In this document: positions 17,067 to 23,896 of the stretch, piece by piece | How positions within the stretch are numbered: position 1 is the stretch's first letter | How the letters are laid out: every line of letters starts with the position of its first letter | NCBI GenBank assembly: GCA_003151895.1 | Contig: PLYX01000028.1 | Location: forward strand, 13,594 to 37,978 | DNA from: Solirubrobacterales bacterium | Lineage (GTDB): Bacteria; Actinomycetota; Thermoleophilia; Solirubrobacterales; Solirubrobacteraceae | Direction: 5' to 3' | Length of the DNA stretch: 24,385 bases | The notes under the pieces: model-generated | Told to the model about the DNA's origin: nothing | What the model saw: only the letters and a program-made list of their open reading frames with translations | Databases searched by the model: none | Position numbers and translations under genes: made by a program

Positions 17067-17120
17067 CAGCCATCCAGCGCGACCATCGAGAGGTTGCGAA
17101 CGGCTCTCGCCTGCAGGACC

Positions 17121-17318
17121 GATCATCTCGGGATAGGCCAACGGGTGACCAAGCCCGCTCCGCGCACAATGCTCGGCGGCGGGGCAAGGAGGCCCCGCCC
17201 CCGCGAGCGTCGGTCCCCACCACGGGCCGCGCGGATGCCCCCCAAAACACACGCCCCCACCGACCACCCACTCCCGCTCCCGACCACACGCCACATCGAA
17301 GCGCTCCCGCCTCTCAAG
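17121..17318 (+). repeat. ~197-bp direct repeat, copy 1
   Basis: This stretch recurs at 23701-23896 in the same orientation, roughly four-fifths identical by eye and with few gaps. Both copies contain a conserved GC hairpin (GGCGGGGC / GCCCCGCC, here 17178-17185 and 17192-17199, loop AAGGAG) and end with CTCTCAA. It begins 54 bp after the stop of dehydrogenase copy A. Confidence 0.85.
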
Positions 17319-17560
17319 AGTCGGTCGGCGCACGTCGTAAGCTTGTGCGCCCATGGTTGTGGAGGAAGCACCGCATGGTTCCATGCTCGACGTGCTCAAC
17401 ACGCTTGCAGCATCGCCGGGGCTCTTGGGAAGCGCGGTTGATCAATCCATCCAACGCAGTGCATACACTTGTCTTCGATGAGCCCCTATCCCAAGCCCAT
17501 GAGCGACTGCTCCAAGCTCTCTGAGCACGACATCCTCACGCGGCCCTACGGGCAAGAGCC
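17319..17560. other. spacer upstream of the ImmA-type gene
   Basis: About 240 bp without a supportable gene. It should contain the promoter of the regulator/PIN pair, probably autoregulated as is usual for HTH-ImmA proteins, but no clear operator is seen. Confidence 0.35.
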
Positions 17561-18709
17561 ATGACGGTTCGAGCTACCGTCCGGCCCGCACTGCTCGCTT
17601 GGGCGCGAGACCGATCGGGAGTCTCCGCCGAGCGCCTCACATCGAAATTCCCAGCCTTGGATGCCTGGGAGTCCGGAGCCAGGCAGCCCACGCTGAAGCA
17701 GCTGGAGGCCTTCGCTGCGGCGACACACACCCCGGTCGGCTACCTCTTCCTTCCCGAGCCTCCCGAGGAGCGTCTCCCGCTGCCGGACTTCCGCACCGTC
17801 GGCGACATCTCGGTCGGCCATGCGAGCCCAGACCTGCTCGACACCGTGTACCAATGCCAGCAGCGCCAGGAGTGGTATCGGGGCTATTCGCAGCTGCATG
17901 GGGAGCCGCCGATTCCCTTCGTCGCGACGCTCAGCACCAACGACGACGTCGCGCGGGCCGCTCACCAGATGCGAGCCACCCTGGCTTTTGACCCAATCGA
18001 GCGCGGACGAACATGGAGCGATGCGCTTCGCCGCTTGATCGGCGAGGCGGAAGAGCATGGCGTCCTCGTCATGGTCAGCGGGATAGTGGGCGGCAACACA
18101 CATCGCAAGCTCGATCCCGATGAGTTCCGGGGCTTCGCCTTGTCCGATGAGCTGGCGCCGCTCATCTTTGTCAACGGGGCCGACACCAAGGCTGCTCAGA
18201 TCTTCACGCTCGCTCACGAGCTTGCCCACCTCTGGTTGGGCCAATCCGCCGTGTCTGACGCCGACATGGCGACCACGTCCACCAATGCGACAGAGCGCTG
18301 GTGCAACCAGGTTGCAGCCGAGTTTCTCGTGCCAGTCGATCGTCTTCGCGAGAGCGACATCGACCTGGGACGTCTGACCGACGAACTCGAGCGTCTTGCT
18401 CGTGAGTTCAAGGTGAGCACGCTTGTCGCTCTGCGGCGCATCTTCGATGCCGACATGCTCACTCAGAAGGAGTACCGGACTGCCTACGCCAAGGAGCTGG
18501 ATCGGGTGCGGGCGCTCATGGGGCAGCGGGCGAGCGGTGGCGGCGACTTCTACAAGACGCAGCCGGTGCGGGTTGGCAAGCGCTTTGCCCGAGCGCTCAT
18601 CGAGAGCACGTTGGAAGGGCACACTCTCCATCGCGATGCCTTCCGGATGCTCGGTGTCAAGAAACAGGGCACGTTCCGGGAGCTTGCTCATCGGCTTGGA
18701 GTCGCGTGA
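17561..18709 (+). CDS. XRE-HTH/ImmA-IrrE family metallopeptidase (antitoxin-like)
   Basis: A 382-aa protein combining an N-terminal helix-turn-helix DNA-binding domain (about residues 8-60; LDAWESGARQPTLKQLEAFA is the recognition region) with an ImmA/IrrE zinc metallopeptidase domain. The zinc motif HELAH is at 219-223 in FTLAHELAHLWLG, with the third ligand Glu at about 254 in WCNQVAAEFLVP. Such proteins cleave or sense repressors in mobile elements and serve as the antitoxin or regulator of adjacent toxins. The downstream DUF4411 gene overlaps by one base (TGATG), so translation is coupled, supporting a toxin-antitoxin-like unit. The gene is intact with high-GC codon use, in contrast to the broken genes around it. 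The C-terminal ~90 residues (YRTAYAKELDRVRAL onward) are a helical extension common in this subfamily. Confidence 0.92.
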   Translation: MTVRATVRPALLAWARDRSGVSAERLTSKFPALDAWESGARQPTLKQLEAFAAATHTPVGYLFLPEPPEERLPLPDFRTVGDISVGHASPDLLDTVYQCQQRQEWYRGYSQLHGEPPIPFVATLSTNDDVARAAHQMRATLAFDPIERGRTWSDALRRLIGEAEEHGVLVMVSGIVGGNTHRKLDPDEFRGFALSDELAPLIFVNGADTKAAQIFTLAHELAHLWLGQSAVSDADMATTSTNATERWCNQVAAEFLVPVDRLRESDIDLGRLTDELERLAREFKVSTLVALRRIFDADMLTQKEYRTAYAKELDRVRALMGQRASGGGDFYKTQPVRVGKRFARALIESTLEGHTLHRDAFRMLGVKKQGTFRELAHRLGVA

Positions 18710-19203
18710 TGGCCTACCTTCTCGATTCCAATGTCTTCATCCAAGCGAAGAACCTCCACTACAGCTTTGATTTCTGTCCGGCGTTCTGGGAATGGATCGA
18801 TGCCGGGAACAGCAAGGGGAGCGTGTTCAGCATTGAACGGGTGCGCGACGAGCTGCTAGCCGGCGATGACGAGCTTTCGGTTTGGGCTGACGCGCGAGGA
18901 GCGGAGTTCTTTCTGCCGCCGGATGACGCAATGGTGCCAAGCCTTGGCATCCTCAGCAACTGGACCCGTAACGCTCCCTATGAGCCGGCGGCGGTAAGCA
19001 CATTTTTGCAAATCGCCGACTACTACCTCGTCGCTCACGCCCACGCTCACCAATTCACAGTGGTGACACATGAGGTCGCCGCAGACTCGTTCAAGAAGAT
19101 CAAGATTCCCAACGCATGCATCGGCCTCAAGGTCAAGTGCATGAGTCCCTACGAGATGCTCCGGTCCGAGAAGGCTCGCTTTGTGCTGGGAGTCCACAAG
19201 TAA
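18709..19203 (+). CDS. DUF4411 family PIN-like protein (putative toxin)
   Basis: A 164-aa protein of the DUF4411 family, thought to have a PIN-domain ribonuclease fold. The N-terminal MAYLLDSNVFIQAKN gives the first acidic residue (Asp6). SIERVRDELLAGDDEL supplies a mid-protein Glu/Asp cluster and IADYYLVAHAHAHQFTVVTHE the C-terminal acidic site before the typical beta strand. KIPNACIGLKVKCMSPYEML is also characteristic. ATG at 18709 overlaps the stop of the upstream HTH-ImmA gene; a GTG one codon earlier is possible. The arrangement of an HTH-ImmA protein followed by DUF4411 is a recurring gene pair considered a toxin-antitoxin system, so RNA cleavage is the likely activity, though not provable here. 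Confidence 0.9.
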   Translation: MAYLLDSNVFIQAKNLHYSFDFCPAFWEWIDAGNSKGSVFSIERVRDELLAGDDELSVWADARGAEFFLPPDDAMVPSLGILSNWTRNAPYEPAAVSTFLQIADYYLVAHAHAHQFTVVTHEVAADSFKKIKIPNACIGLKVKCMSPYEMLRSEKARFVLGVHK

Positions 19204-19292
19204 GTTGGTGACGATCCCAACGCACCACTTCTTCGCGGCGGCGACAGATCGTCCGCACGATCCGAGCCCTCCTCACCAGGCCGCAGACGCAT

Positions 19293-20231
19293 ATGACGAC
19301 GGTCGGCATCATCGGACTCGGCTACGTGGGCCTGCCGGCCTACCCCGGAACCACGCGTGAGCGGGTCGTGCCTCTGCTCGAGGAGTCCGGTCTCGCGGCC
19401 GGCCGCGACTTCCACGTCGCGTTCTCCCCCGAGCGCGTGGACCCCGGCAGGACCGACTTCACGCTGCGCAACACCCCCAAGGTGGTGGGCGGCCTCACCG
19501 AGGCGTGCGCTGAACGGGCCGAGGCGATCTACGGGATCGTGTGCGATCAACTCGTACGAGTTGCGACCCTCGAGGCGGCAGAGCTCACGAAGCTCCTTGA
19601 GAACATCTTCCGTTCGGTCAACATCGCGCTCGTCAACGAGCTCGCGATGCTCACCGACCGCATGCACATCGACATCTGGGAGGTCGTCGACGCCGCCACC
19701 AAGCCCTACAGGTTCATGCGCTTGCAGCCCGGTCCCGGCATGGGCGGACACTGCCTGCCCGTGGACCCGTTCTATTTGAGCTGGCGCGCACGCGAGTTCG
19801 ACATGACCACCGAGTTCATCGAGCTCGCGGGGAAGATCAACCAGCAGATGCCCTACCACTGCGTAGCAAAGGTGCAGCGCGCCCTCAACGACGCCGGAGG
19901 GCCCGTCAAGGGCTCACGCATCGCGCTGCTCGGCGTCAGCTACAAGCCAGGCGTCGGCGACATCCGCGAGTCCCCCGCGCTGAAGATCCTCACGCTGCTG
20001 TCCGCGCTCGGCGCGGAGTTGCGCTACCACGACCCCCACGTACCCACGCTCCCCGACCACGGCCTCTCGAGCATCCCCTTGGAGGAGGCGTTGCAAGACG
20101 CAGACCTCGTGCTGATCGTCACCGCCCACCCCGGCGTCGACCACGAGCTTGTTCTCCAACGCGCCAAGCTGGTCGTAGACCTACGCGGCATCACGCGCGG
20201 GTCACGCGTCGAGAACGTCGTGCGGTTGTAG
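19293..20231 (+). CDS. nucleotide-sugar 6-dehydrogenase with internal deletion (copy B, probably non-functional)
   Basis: The second copy of the Ugd/WecC-type dehydrogenase. It keeps a normal start (MTTVGIIGLGYVGLP, with the GxGYVG NAD-binding loop), but after residue 15 jumps directly to AYPGTTRERVVPLLEESG, skipping about 100 residues that include most of the Rossmann domain and the first substrate contacts. The frame is maintained, so a 312-aa protein could be made. The Lys in ELTKLLENIFRSVN, Cys in GGHCLPVDPF and GVSYKPGVGDIRESPALKIL are all present. It differs from copy A by many substitutions and by one codon (DAATKP instead of DAASTKP). It sits 89 bp after the DUF4411 gene. Loss of the NAD fold makes catalysis implausible; complementation between truncated copies is conceivable but speculative. 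Confidence 0.85.
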   Translation: MTTVGIIGLGYVGLPAYPGTTRERVVPLLEESGLAAGRDFHVAFSPERVDPGRTDFTLRNTPKVVGGLTEACAERAEAIYGIVCDQLVRVATLEAAELTKLLENIFRSVNIALVNELAMLTDRMHIDIWEVVDAATKPYRFMRLQPGPGMGGHCLPVDPFYLSWRAREFDMTTEFIELAGKINQQMPYHCVAKVQRALNDAGGPVKGSRIALLGVSYKPGVGDIRESPALKILTLLSALGAELRYHDPHVPTLPDHGLSSIPLEEALQDADLVLIVTAHPGVDHELVLQRAKLVVDLRGITRGSRVENVVRL

Positions 20232-20321
20232 CGGACAGCACGCGGCGTGGAGGGAACCATCGCCAACCCGCTCAGATCCCGGTGACGTCCGGTCGCGATG
20301 GCAGCATGACGGGTCGATATC

Positions 20322-20507
20322 ATGAGATCCGTCGCGAAGACAAAGACCAACGGAAGGCCCGCGCCTCTCAGCCCCGAGAGACTCGCTGAACTGAAGCGCC
20401 CGGCAAAGTACAAGACCCCCGAGGAAAAACGCGCGGCCCTCAAGCGCGCCACCGAGGGACTCCGCGTCAACGTCCGCGTCACGCCCGACATGTACGGCCG
20501 ACGGTAG
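20322..20507 (+). CDS. small basic hypothetical protein
   Basis: A 61-aa ORF starting at ATG 20322, very rich in Lys, Arg and Pro (LSPERLAELKRPAKYK, then TPEEKRAALKRATEGL) and ending RVNVRVTPDMYGRR. Codon third positions are strongly G/C, as in the real genes nearby, which supports coding. No family recognised; it could be a small DNA-binding protein or the start of a decayed gene. No strong Shine-Dalgarno is visible. Confidence 0.4.
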   Translation: MRSVAKTKTNGRPAPLSPERLAELKRPAKYKTPEEKRAALKRATEGLRVNVRVTPDMYGRR

Positions 20508-21123
20508 GTCCATGACTCCCCCAGGGTGGGGGCCGGCCCGCCACGCGAGGCGACCAGCGAGCTGCTTCCCTTCGAGCTGGCCGAGGCGGCATTCGCGATC
20601 GCCCTCAAGGAACGCTGGGGCGGCACGTGGCGACGGCACCGCCCCGACGGACGCGCCCGTCGTCCCGACGCTGAAGAGGCTGGATGCCCGCGCTGCCCGG
20701 GCGGCAGCTGCTCGGGCTGGAACTCGAGTGGCCTTCCTCTCCCTCGTTTGCTCGTATCCCACGGGCAGGAGCCCTGCACAGCCTGATGCTTTCGAGCACG
20801 ATTGCAGGAGCCAGAAGCCACCACCGATCGCTCATCCTTTGGACGATCCCCAATCGCACCCCTTGACGATCGGCTCTTGCTCGCTCTCGCCTGGCGATGC
20901 GAAAGCTGTCACCTCGGTGCCCATCAGTTCTCGTCCTCGTCCGGAGCAGGTCTCCACTCCGCACCACACGAGACGCCCCCTATCACGCGGAAGCGAGAGC
21001 GCTTGTCGTCTACTGGCCCATCGCTGACGGGCTGCCTGCCGCCGACAATCGCAGCCCCGGCATGCGTTGATCGGACGAGCTAGCTAAAAGATCATTGTAT
21101 TTGTATAGTTCTGTAGATGCGTT
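20508..21123. other. spacer upstream of the two-gene membrane module
   Basis: About 615 bp without a supportable gene. One short frame near 20560-20620 (ELLPFELAEAAFAIALKERW) looks helical and may be a relic. The left arm of a long inverted repeat lies at 20940-20980. Just before the next gene, 21083-21123 is markedly AT-rich compared with its surroundings and is the probable promoter region, although no canonical hexamer pair could be fixed. Confidence 0.4.
20940..20980 (+). repeat. 41-bp inverted repeat, left arm
   Basis: This 41-bp stretch matches the reverse complement of 23541-23581 with only two mismatches. Weaker similarity extends about 15-20 bp on both sides. The two arms face each other across the two-gene membrane module. 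Confidence 0.9.
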
Positions 21124-21660
21124 ATGCCGAGGTGGGGAGATGGCGGTGAACGCCGTGAGCATCCGATGTTGAGCGACCCGCGCGACTCAGGGGCCTATCG
21201 AATCGCGATTGCGTGTATCGGGTTCGCCTTGGTGGTCGTGCTGGCAGGCGTGTGCGTGATTCTTGCGGTCAACGGAACGAGCTCCGCGGTACCGCAGCAG
21301 CTCTGGACGACGATCAGCGCTCTCGGTGGCGGCCTGCTGGGGATCCTCGCTCCGTCTCCCGGTCCGTCGGCTGCCACCAAGAAAACAACTCCACAGCCGA
21401 AAAGATGCTGGTTCGCTCGCGGTTGGTTTAAACTGGGAAGGGGCTTGGTCATCCTGGGCAAGGACATCTGGAGCAACCGCGCGATCGTGATCGTGCTGGT
21501 GGTATTCGTATTCGCGCTTGTCTACGGCATCTCCGACAAGTCCGAGCAGCTACGCGCACTCGCGGGAGCGAGTGGGGGTGTGCTCGTCGGCATGCTGGCG
21601 CCGTCACCAGGTAAGAAGGAGCCGCCAGCAACCGGTGGGGGAGCGACCTCCGGCACGTGA
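21124..21660 (+). CDS. small membrane protein with internal duplication
   Basis: A 178-aa protein of no family I recognise. It is built from two similar halves. Each has a strong transmembrane helix (about residues 26-49 and 119-136), then a loop, then a Gly-rich hydrophobic segment ending in APSPG: LWTTISALGGGLLGILAPSPG (61-80) and LRALAGASGGVLVGMLAPSPG (143-163). A basic linker (residues 86-107) joins the halves and the tail is Pro/Gly-rich. An internal ATG at 21166 (MLSDPRDSGAYRIAI) is an alternative start. The next gene begins 37 nt after the stop on the same strand, so the two probably form an operon and may act as a membrane complex. Function unknown; a membrane effector or scaffold is one possibility, by analogy with two-gene membrane systems in defence islands. 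Confidence 0.7.
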   Translation: MPRWGDGGERREHPMLSDPRDSGAYRIAIACIGFALVVVLAGVCVILAVNGTSSAVPQQLWTTISALGGGLLGILAPSPGPSAATKKTTPQPKRCWFARGWFKLGRGLVILGKDIWSNRAIVIVLVVFVFALVYGISDKSEQLRALAGASGGVLVGMLAPSPGKKEPPATGGGATSGT

Positions 21661-21697
21661 TCGTTACGAACCGCAGCCTTCAGAAGGCCGACAGGTC

Positions 21698-23425
21698 GTG
21701 ACGCACTCGCGGAAAGCGGTCGAGTTCCACGGGCTCATTCAGCATTCCTTCGCGCTGCGGATTCAGGGAGATCGCCGTCCCTACCATGGGATGGACCCAT
21801 CCAAAGCGTTGATTGAGCTCTTCAAGCTGCCGGCAACCGGAGGAGCCGAGTTCCAGGTGCATTCGGTCAACCAGTTTCTGAAGCACGAACCGCCCAACCC
21901 CTCACGGAAGCCGTTTGATCTGCCTTCCTACAGTCCGCTCGTCAAGAACCGGCTAACCACTTTGGTGCCACAGGAGATCCCGTTTCTCCAACCCGACGCC
22001 GCCGGCGCACTGCCGAAGCCGCTCCGCTGGGCGGAGGCGGAGAAGGACAAGGAGAAGGACAAGGAGAAGGAGAAGGAGAAGGAGAAGGATGAGCGCTGGG
22101 AGAGATTCATCTTCGCCCAGGACGGGCAGGGAGACGAAGATAGCCCCAGGTTCAACGACTTCCTGGTCGAGACTACCCAGCCCCACGCGTGCGAATGCGA
22201 GGCGCATGCGGTCTCTAGGGTGCTCTGCCAGCTCCTCGCTCACAGGCGCTCGATGTTGTTTGGGCTTTCGCTTGCGGGCCGCTTCTTCAACGTCATGCTT
22301 CCCCATGCGTTCCTGAAAGCGGAGAATCGGACTCCCCCTCGAGACTGGATCCTGCAGCCCCTCGTCTCCCTGATCCAGGCCGGAGGAGACGGCAGCGGCT
22401 TTCAGCGGACCTTTTCGCTGACCTTCTTCCTGATCCCCGTGAGCGCGGACTGCGCCGACCGCAAGATGTCGGTCGAAGAGATCAAGAGCGCCTTTCAGGC
22501 GGAATGGAACCTCGCGTCGTCGCGCTCACCCAAGGAACTCGCGTCGTTCAGTGTGAGCGGCCCGCTGTTGGGTTACATCTCGCGGCTCGACCCATCCGTC
22601 TTGCCAAGCCTGCTGCCGCCGGCGAACGGCCATCGGCCACTACGCCAGACGGCCGAGGCGATCCTGTTCGCGGTGGCTCTCAGGATTGCGCAGGGATCCG
22701 AAGATCGCGCCGATAAGCAACTCAGGCAGCGGATCGGCGACGATGTCGTGACCTCGCTCTCCAACTCACGGGTATCCTCGCTATTGGCCGTCGATCCCAA
22801 GTTGACTGAGAAGGCGAGCAAGCGCACCGACAAGGGCCCGCTCTTTCCCGGCTCACTCAAGCAACTGATGAGAGCTACGGCGGGGGAAGATCGCATTGCG
22901 CAGCGTAAGCGATACAGGATCGATCGCCCCTTCTACGACCCGGGCGACTGCGCCATCGCGGTGCTGCCGACGAATCGCTGCATCATATGCACGACCGCCG
23001 GGTATCAGCAGCGCGGCTCCTACACCTCGGGACTGATGCAAGCCGGTTGGCTCGCCTACATGGCGATCGGCGCGTCGGTGGCGATCAGCACGATGCGCAG
23101 CATCTACCGTGACCTGGAACGGGTCGAGCTGTCGGAGCCGAGCGCGATCGCCCGGATCGAGCGCGAGGTCGCAGTCGACCTCGACGAGATCTACGACCTT
23201 GACATTACCTGGGAGGCGTACAGGCACCGATATCGTCTCCTGCGCGATCGGCTGGGGATAACAAGCGATTACGAGGCGCTGCACGGCAAGCTGCAGGCGT
23301 TCTACCGGGAGACGGAGGCGCGCTTCGAGGCCAAGACGCAGAGGCGGCTGATGGTGCTGACTGCGGCGATCGTCGTGCTCAGCTTGCTGATCCTCGCGGG
23401 GACGATCGTGCTCGGGGTTAAATAG
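21698..23425 (+). CDS. large C-tail-anchored protein of unknown function
   Basis: A 575-aa protein I cannot assign. The GTG at 21698 is chosen because upstream codons overlap the preceding gene in another frame; AGAAGG at 21682-21687 is a possible ribosome binding site. Residues 115-130 are a Lys/Glu/Asp run encoded by eight hexamer units, a charged linker between an N-terminal domain (HGLIQHSFALRIQG) and a central region with a Cys pair (HACECEAHAVSRVLCQ). Near 430-470 there is TTAGYQQRGSYTSGLMQAGWLAYMA-like mildly hydrophobic sequence. The C terminus is a helical stretch (AFYRETEARFEAKTQRR) leading into one transmembrane helix (about 548-573), ending VLGVK. That end recalls the pre-membrane helix of CorA-type proteins, but the CorA GMN motif is absent. 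Most of the chain should be cytoplasmic. Confidence 0.75.
   Translation: MTHSRKAVEFHGLIQHSFALRIQGDRRPYHGMDPSKALIELFKLPATGGAEFQVHSVNQFLKHEPPNPSRKPFDLPSYSPLVKNRLTTLVPQEIPFLQPDAAGALPKPLRWAEAEKDKEKDKEKEKEKEKDERWERFIFAQDGQGDEDSPRFNDFLVETTQPHACECEAHAVSRVLCQLLAHRRSMLFGLSLAGRFFNVMLPHAFLKAENRTPPRDWILQPLVSLIQAGGDGSGFQRTFSLTFFLIPVSADCADRKMSVEEIKSAFQAEWNLASSRSPKELASFSVSGPLLGYISRLDPSVLPSLLPPANGHRPLRQTAEAILFAVALRIAQGSEDRADKQLRQRIGDDVVTSLSNSRVSSLLAVDPKLTEKASKRTDKGPLFPGSLKQLMRATAGEDRIAQRKRYRIDRPFYDPGDCAIAVLPTNRCIICTTAGYQQRGSYTSGLMQAGWLAYMAIGASVAISTMRSIYRDLERVELSEPSAIARIEREVAVDLDEIYDLDITWEAYRHRYRLLRDRLGITSDYEALHGKLQAFYRETEARFEAKTQRRLMVLTAAIVVLSLLILAGTIVLGVK
22040..22087 (+). repeat. in-frame hexamer tandem repeat
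   Basis: Eight units of GAGAAG or GACAAG in a row encode alternating Glu/Asp-Lys pairs. A multiple-of-six change would preserve the frame, so the linker length may vary between strains. Confidence 0.9.
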
Positions 23426-23700
23426 ACGCAGTGCAGGCATCAACGGTCCACAGGGCAATAGGACCCACTCCTGCGTAGATCTCTGGGTAATGGCTTGAGG
23501 GCGCGAGCCAAAGACGGCCCGCTCGCGCTTGGGCGTGGAAGGGGGCGTCTCGTGTGGCGCGGAGCGGAGACCTGCTCCGGAGGAACTCGAGAAGTCAACG
23601 TCGCTCGTCGGTCCACGCCTGCTTTTCCCATCTCGCCTTCTCGTCAAACACCAACCTCCGCGACCCATCACAGGTGCGGGCGGAGGCCGCGCCGCACGCC
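23426..23700. other. spacer with the right arm of the inverted repeat
   Basis: About 275 bp with no gene seen on either strand; long minus-strand frames here are antisense or GC-driven. It contains the right arm of the inverted repeat at 23541-23581 and leads into the second direct-repeat copy. Confidence 0.4.
23541..23581 (-). repeat. 41-bp inverted repeat, right arm
   Basis: Reverse complement of 20940-20980 with two mismatches. It lies 115 bp after the stop of the 575-aa gene. Confidence 0.9.
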
Positions 23701-23896
23701 GATCGTACAGGGGTGCGCCAACGGGTGAACGGGTCCGGGGCCTGCACCATGCTCCGTGGCGGGGCAAGGACGCCCCGCCCCCATGAGCGTCGGTCTCCGC
23801 CACGGGCCGCGCGGATGCGCCCCAAAAACACATCCCGCTCACCACGCACTCCCGCTCCCTACGACACGCCCATATCGAAGCGCTCCGGCCTCTCAA
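23701..23896 (+). repeat. ~197-bp direct repeat, copy 2
   Basis: The second copy of 17121-17318. The GC hairpin is conserved at 23758-23765 / 23772-23779 (loop AAGGAC). Its right end at CTCTCAA coincides with the point where dehydrogenase copy C begins, so this boundary looks like a recombination junction. Confidence 0.85.

Noticed and set aside
17546..18691. Long minus-strand open frame of ~380 codons
   Set aside because: It is antisense to the clearly assigned HTH-ImmA gene and has no motifs; it arises from GC-rich codon structure.
21083..21123. A specific -35/-10 promoter before the membrane module
   Set aside because: The region is AT-rich and plausible, but no hexamer pair with proper spacing could be fixed.
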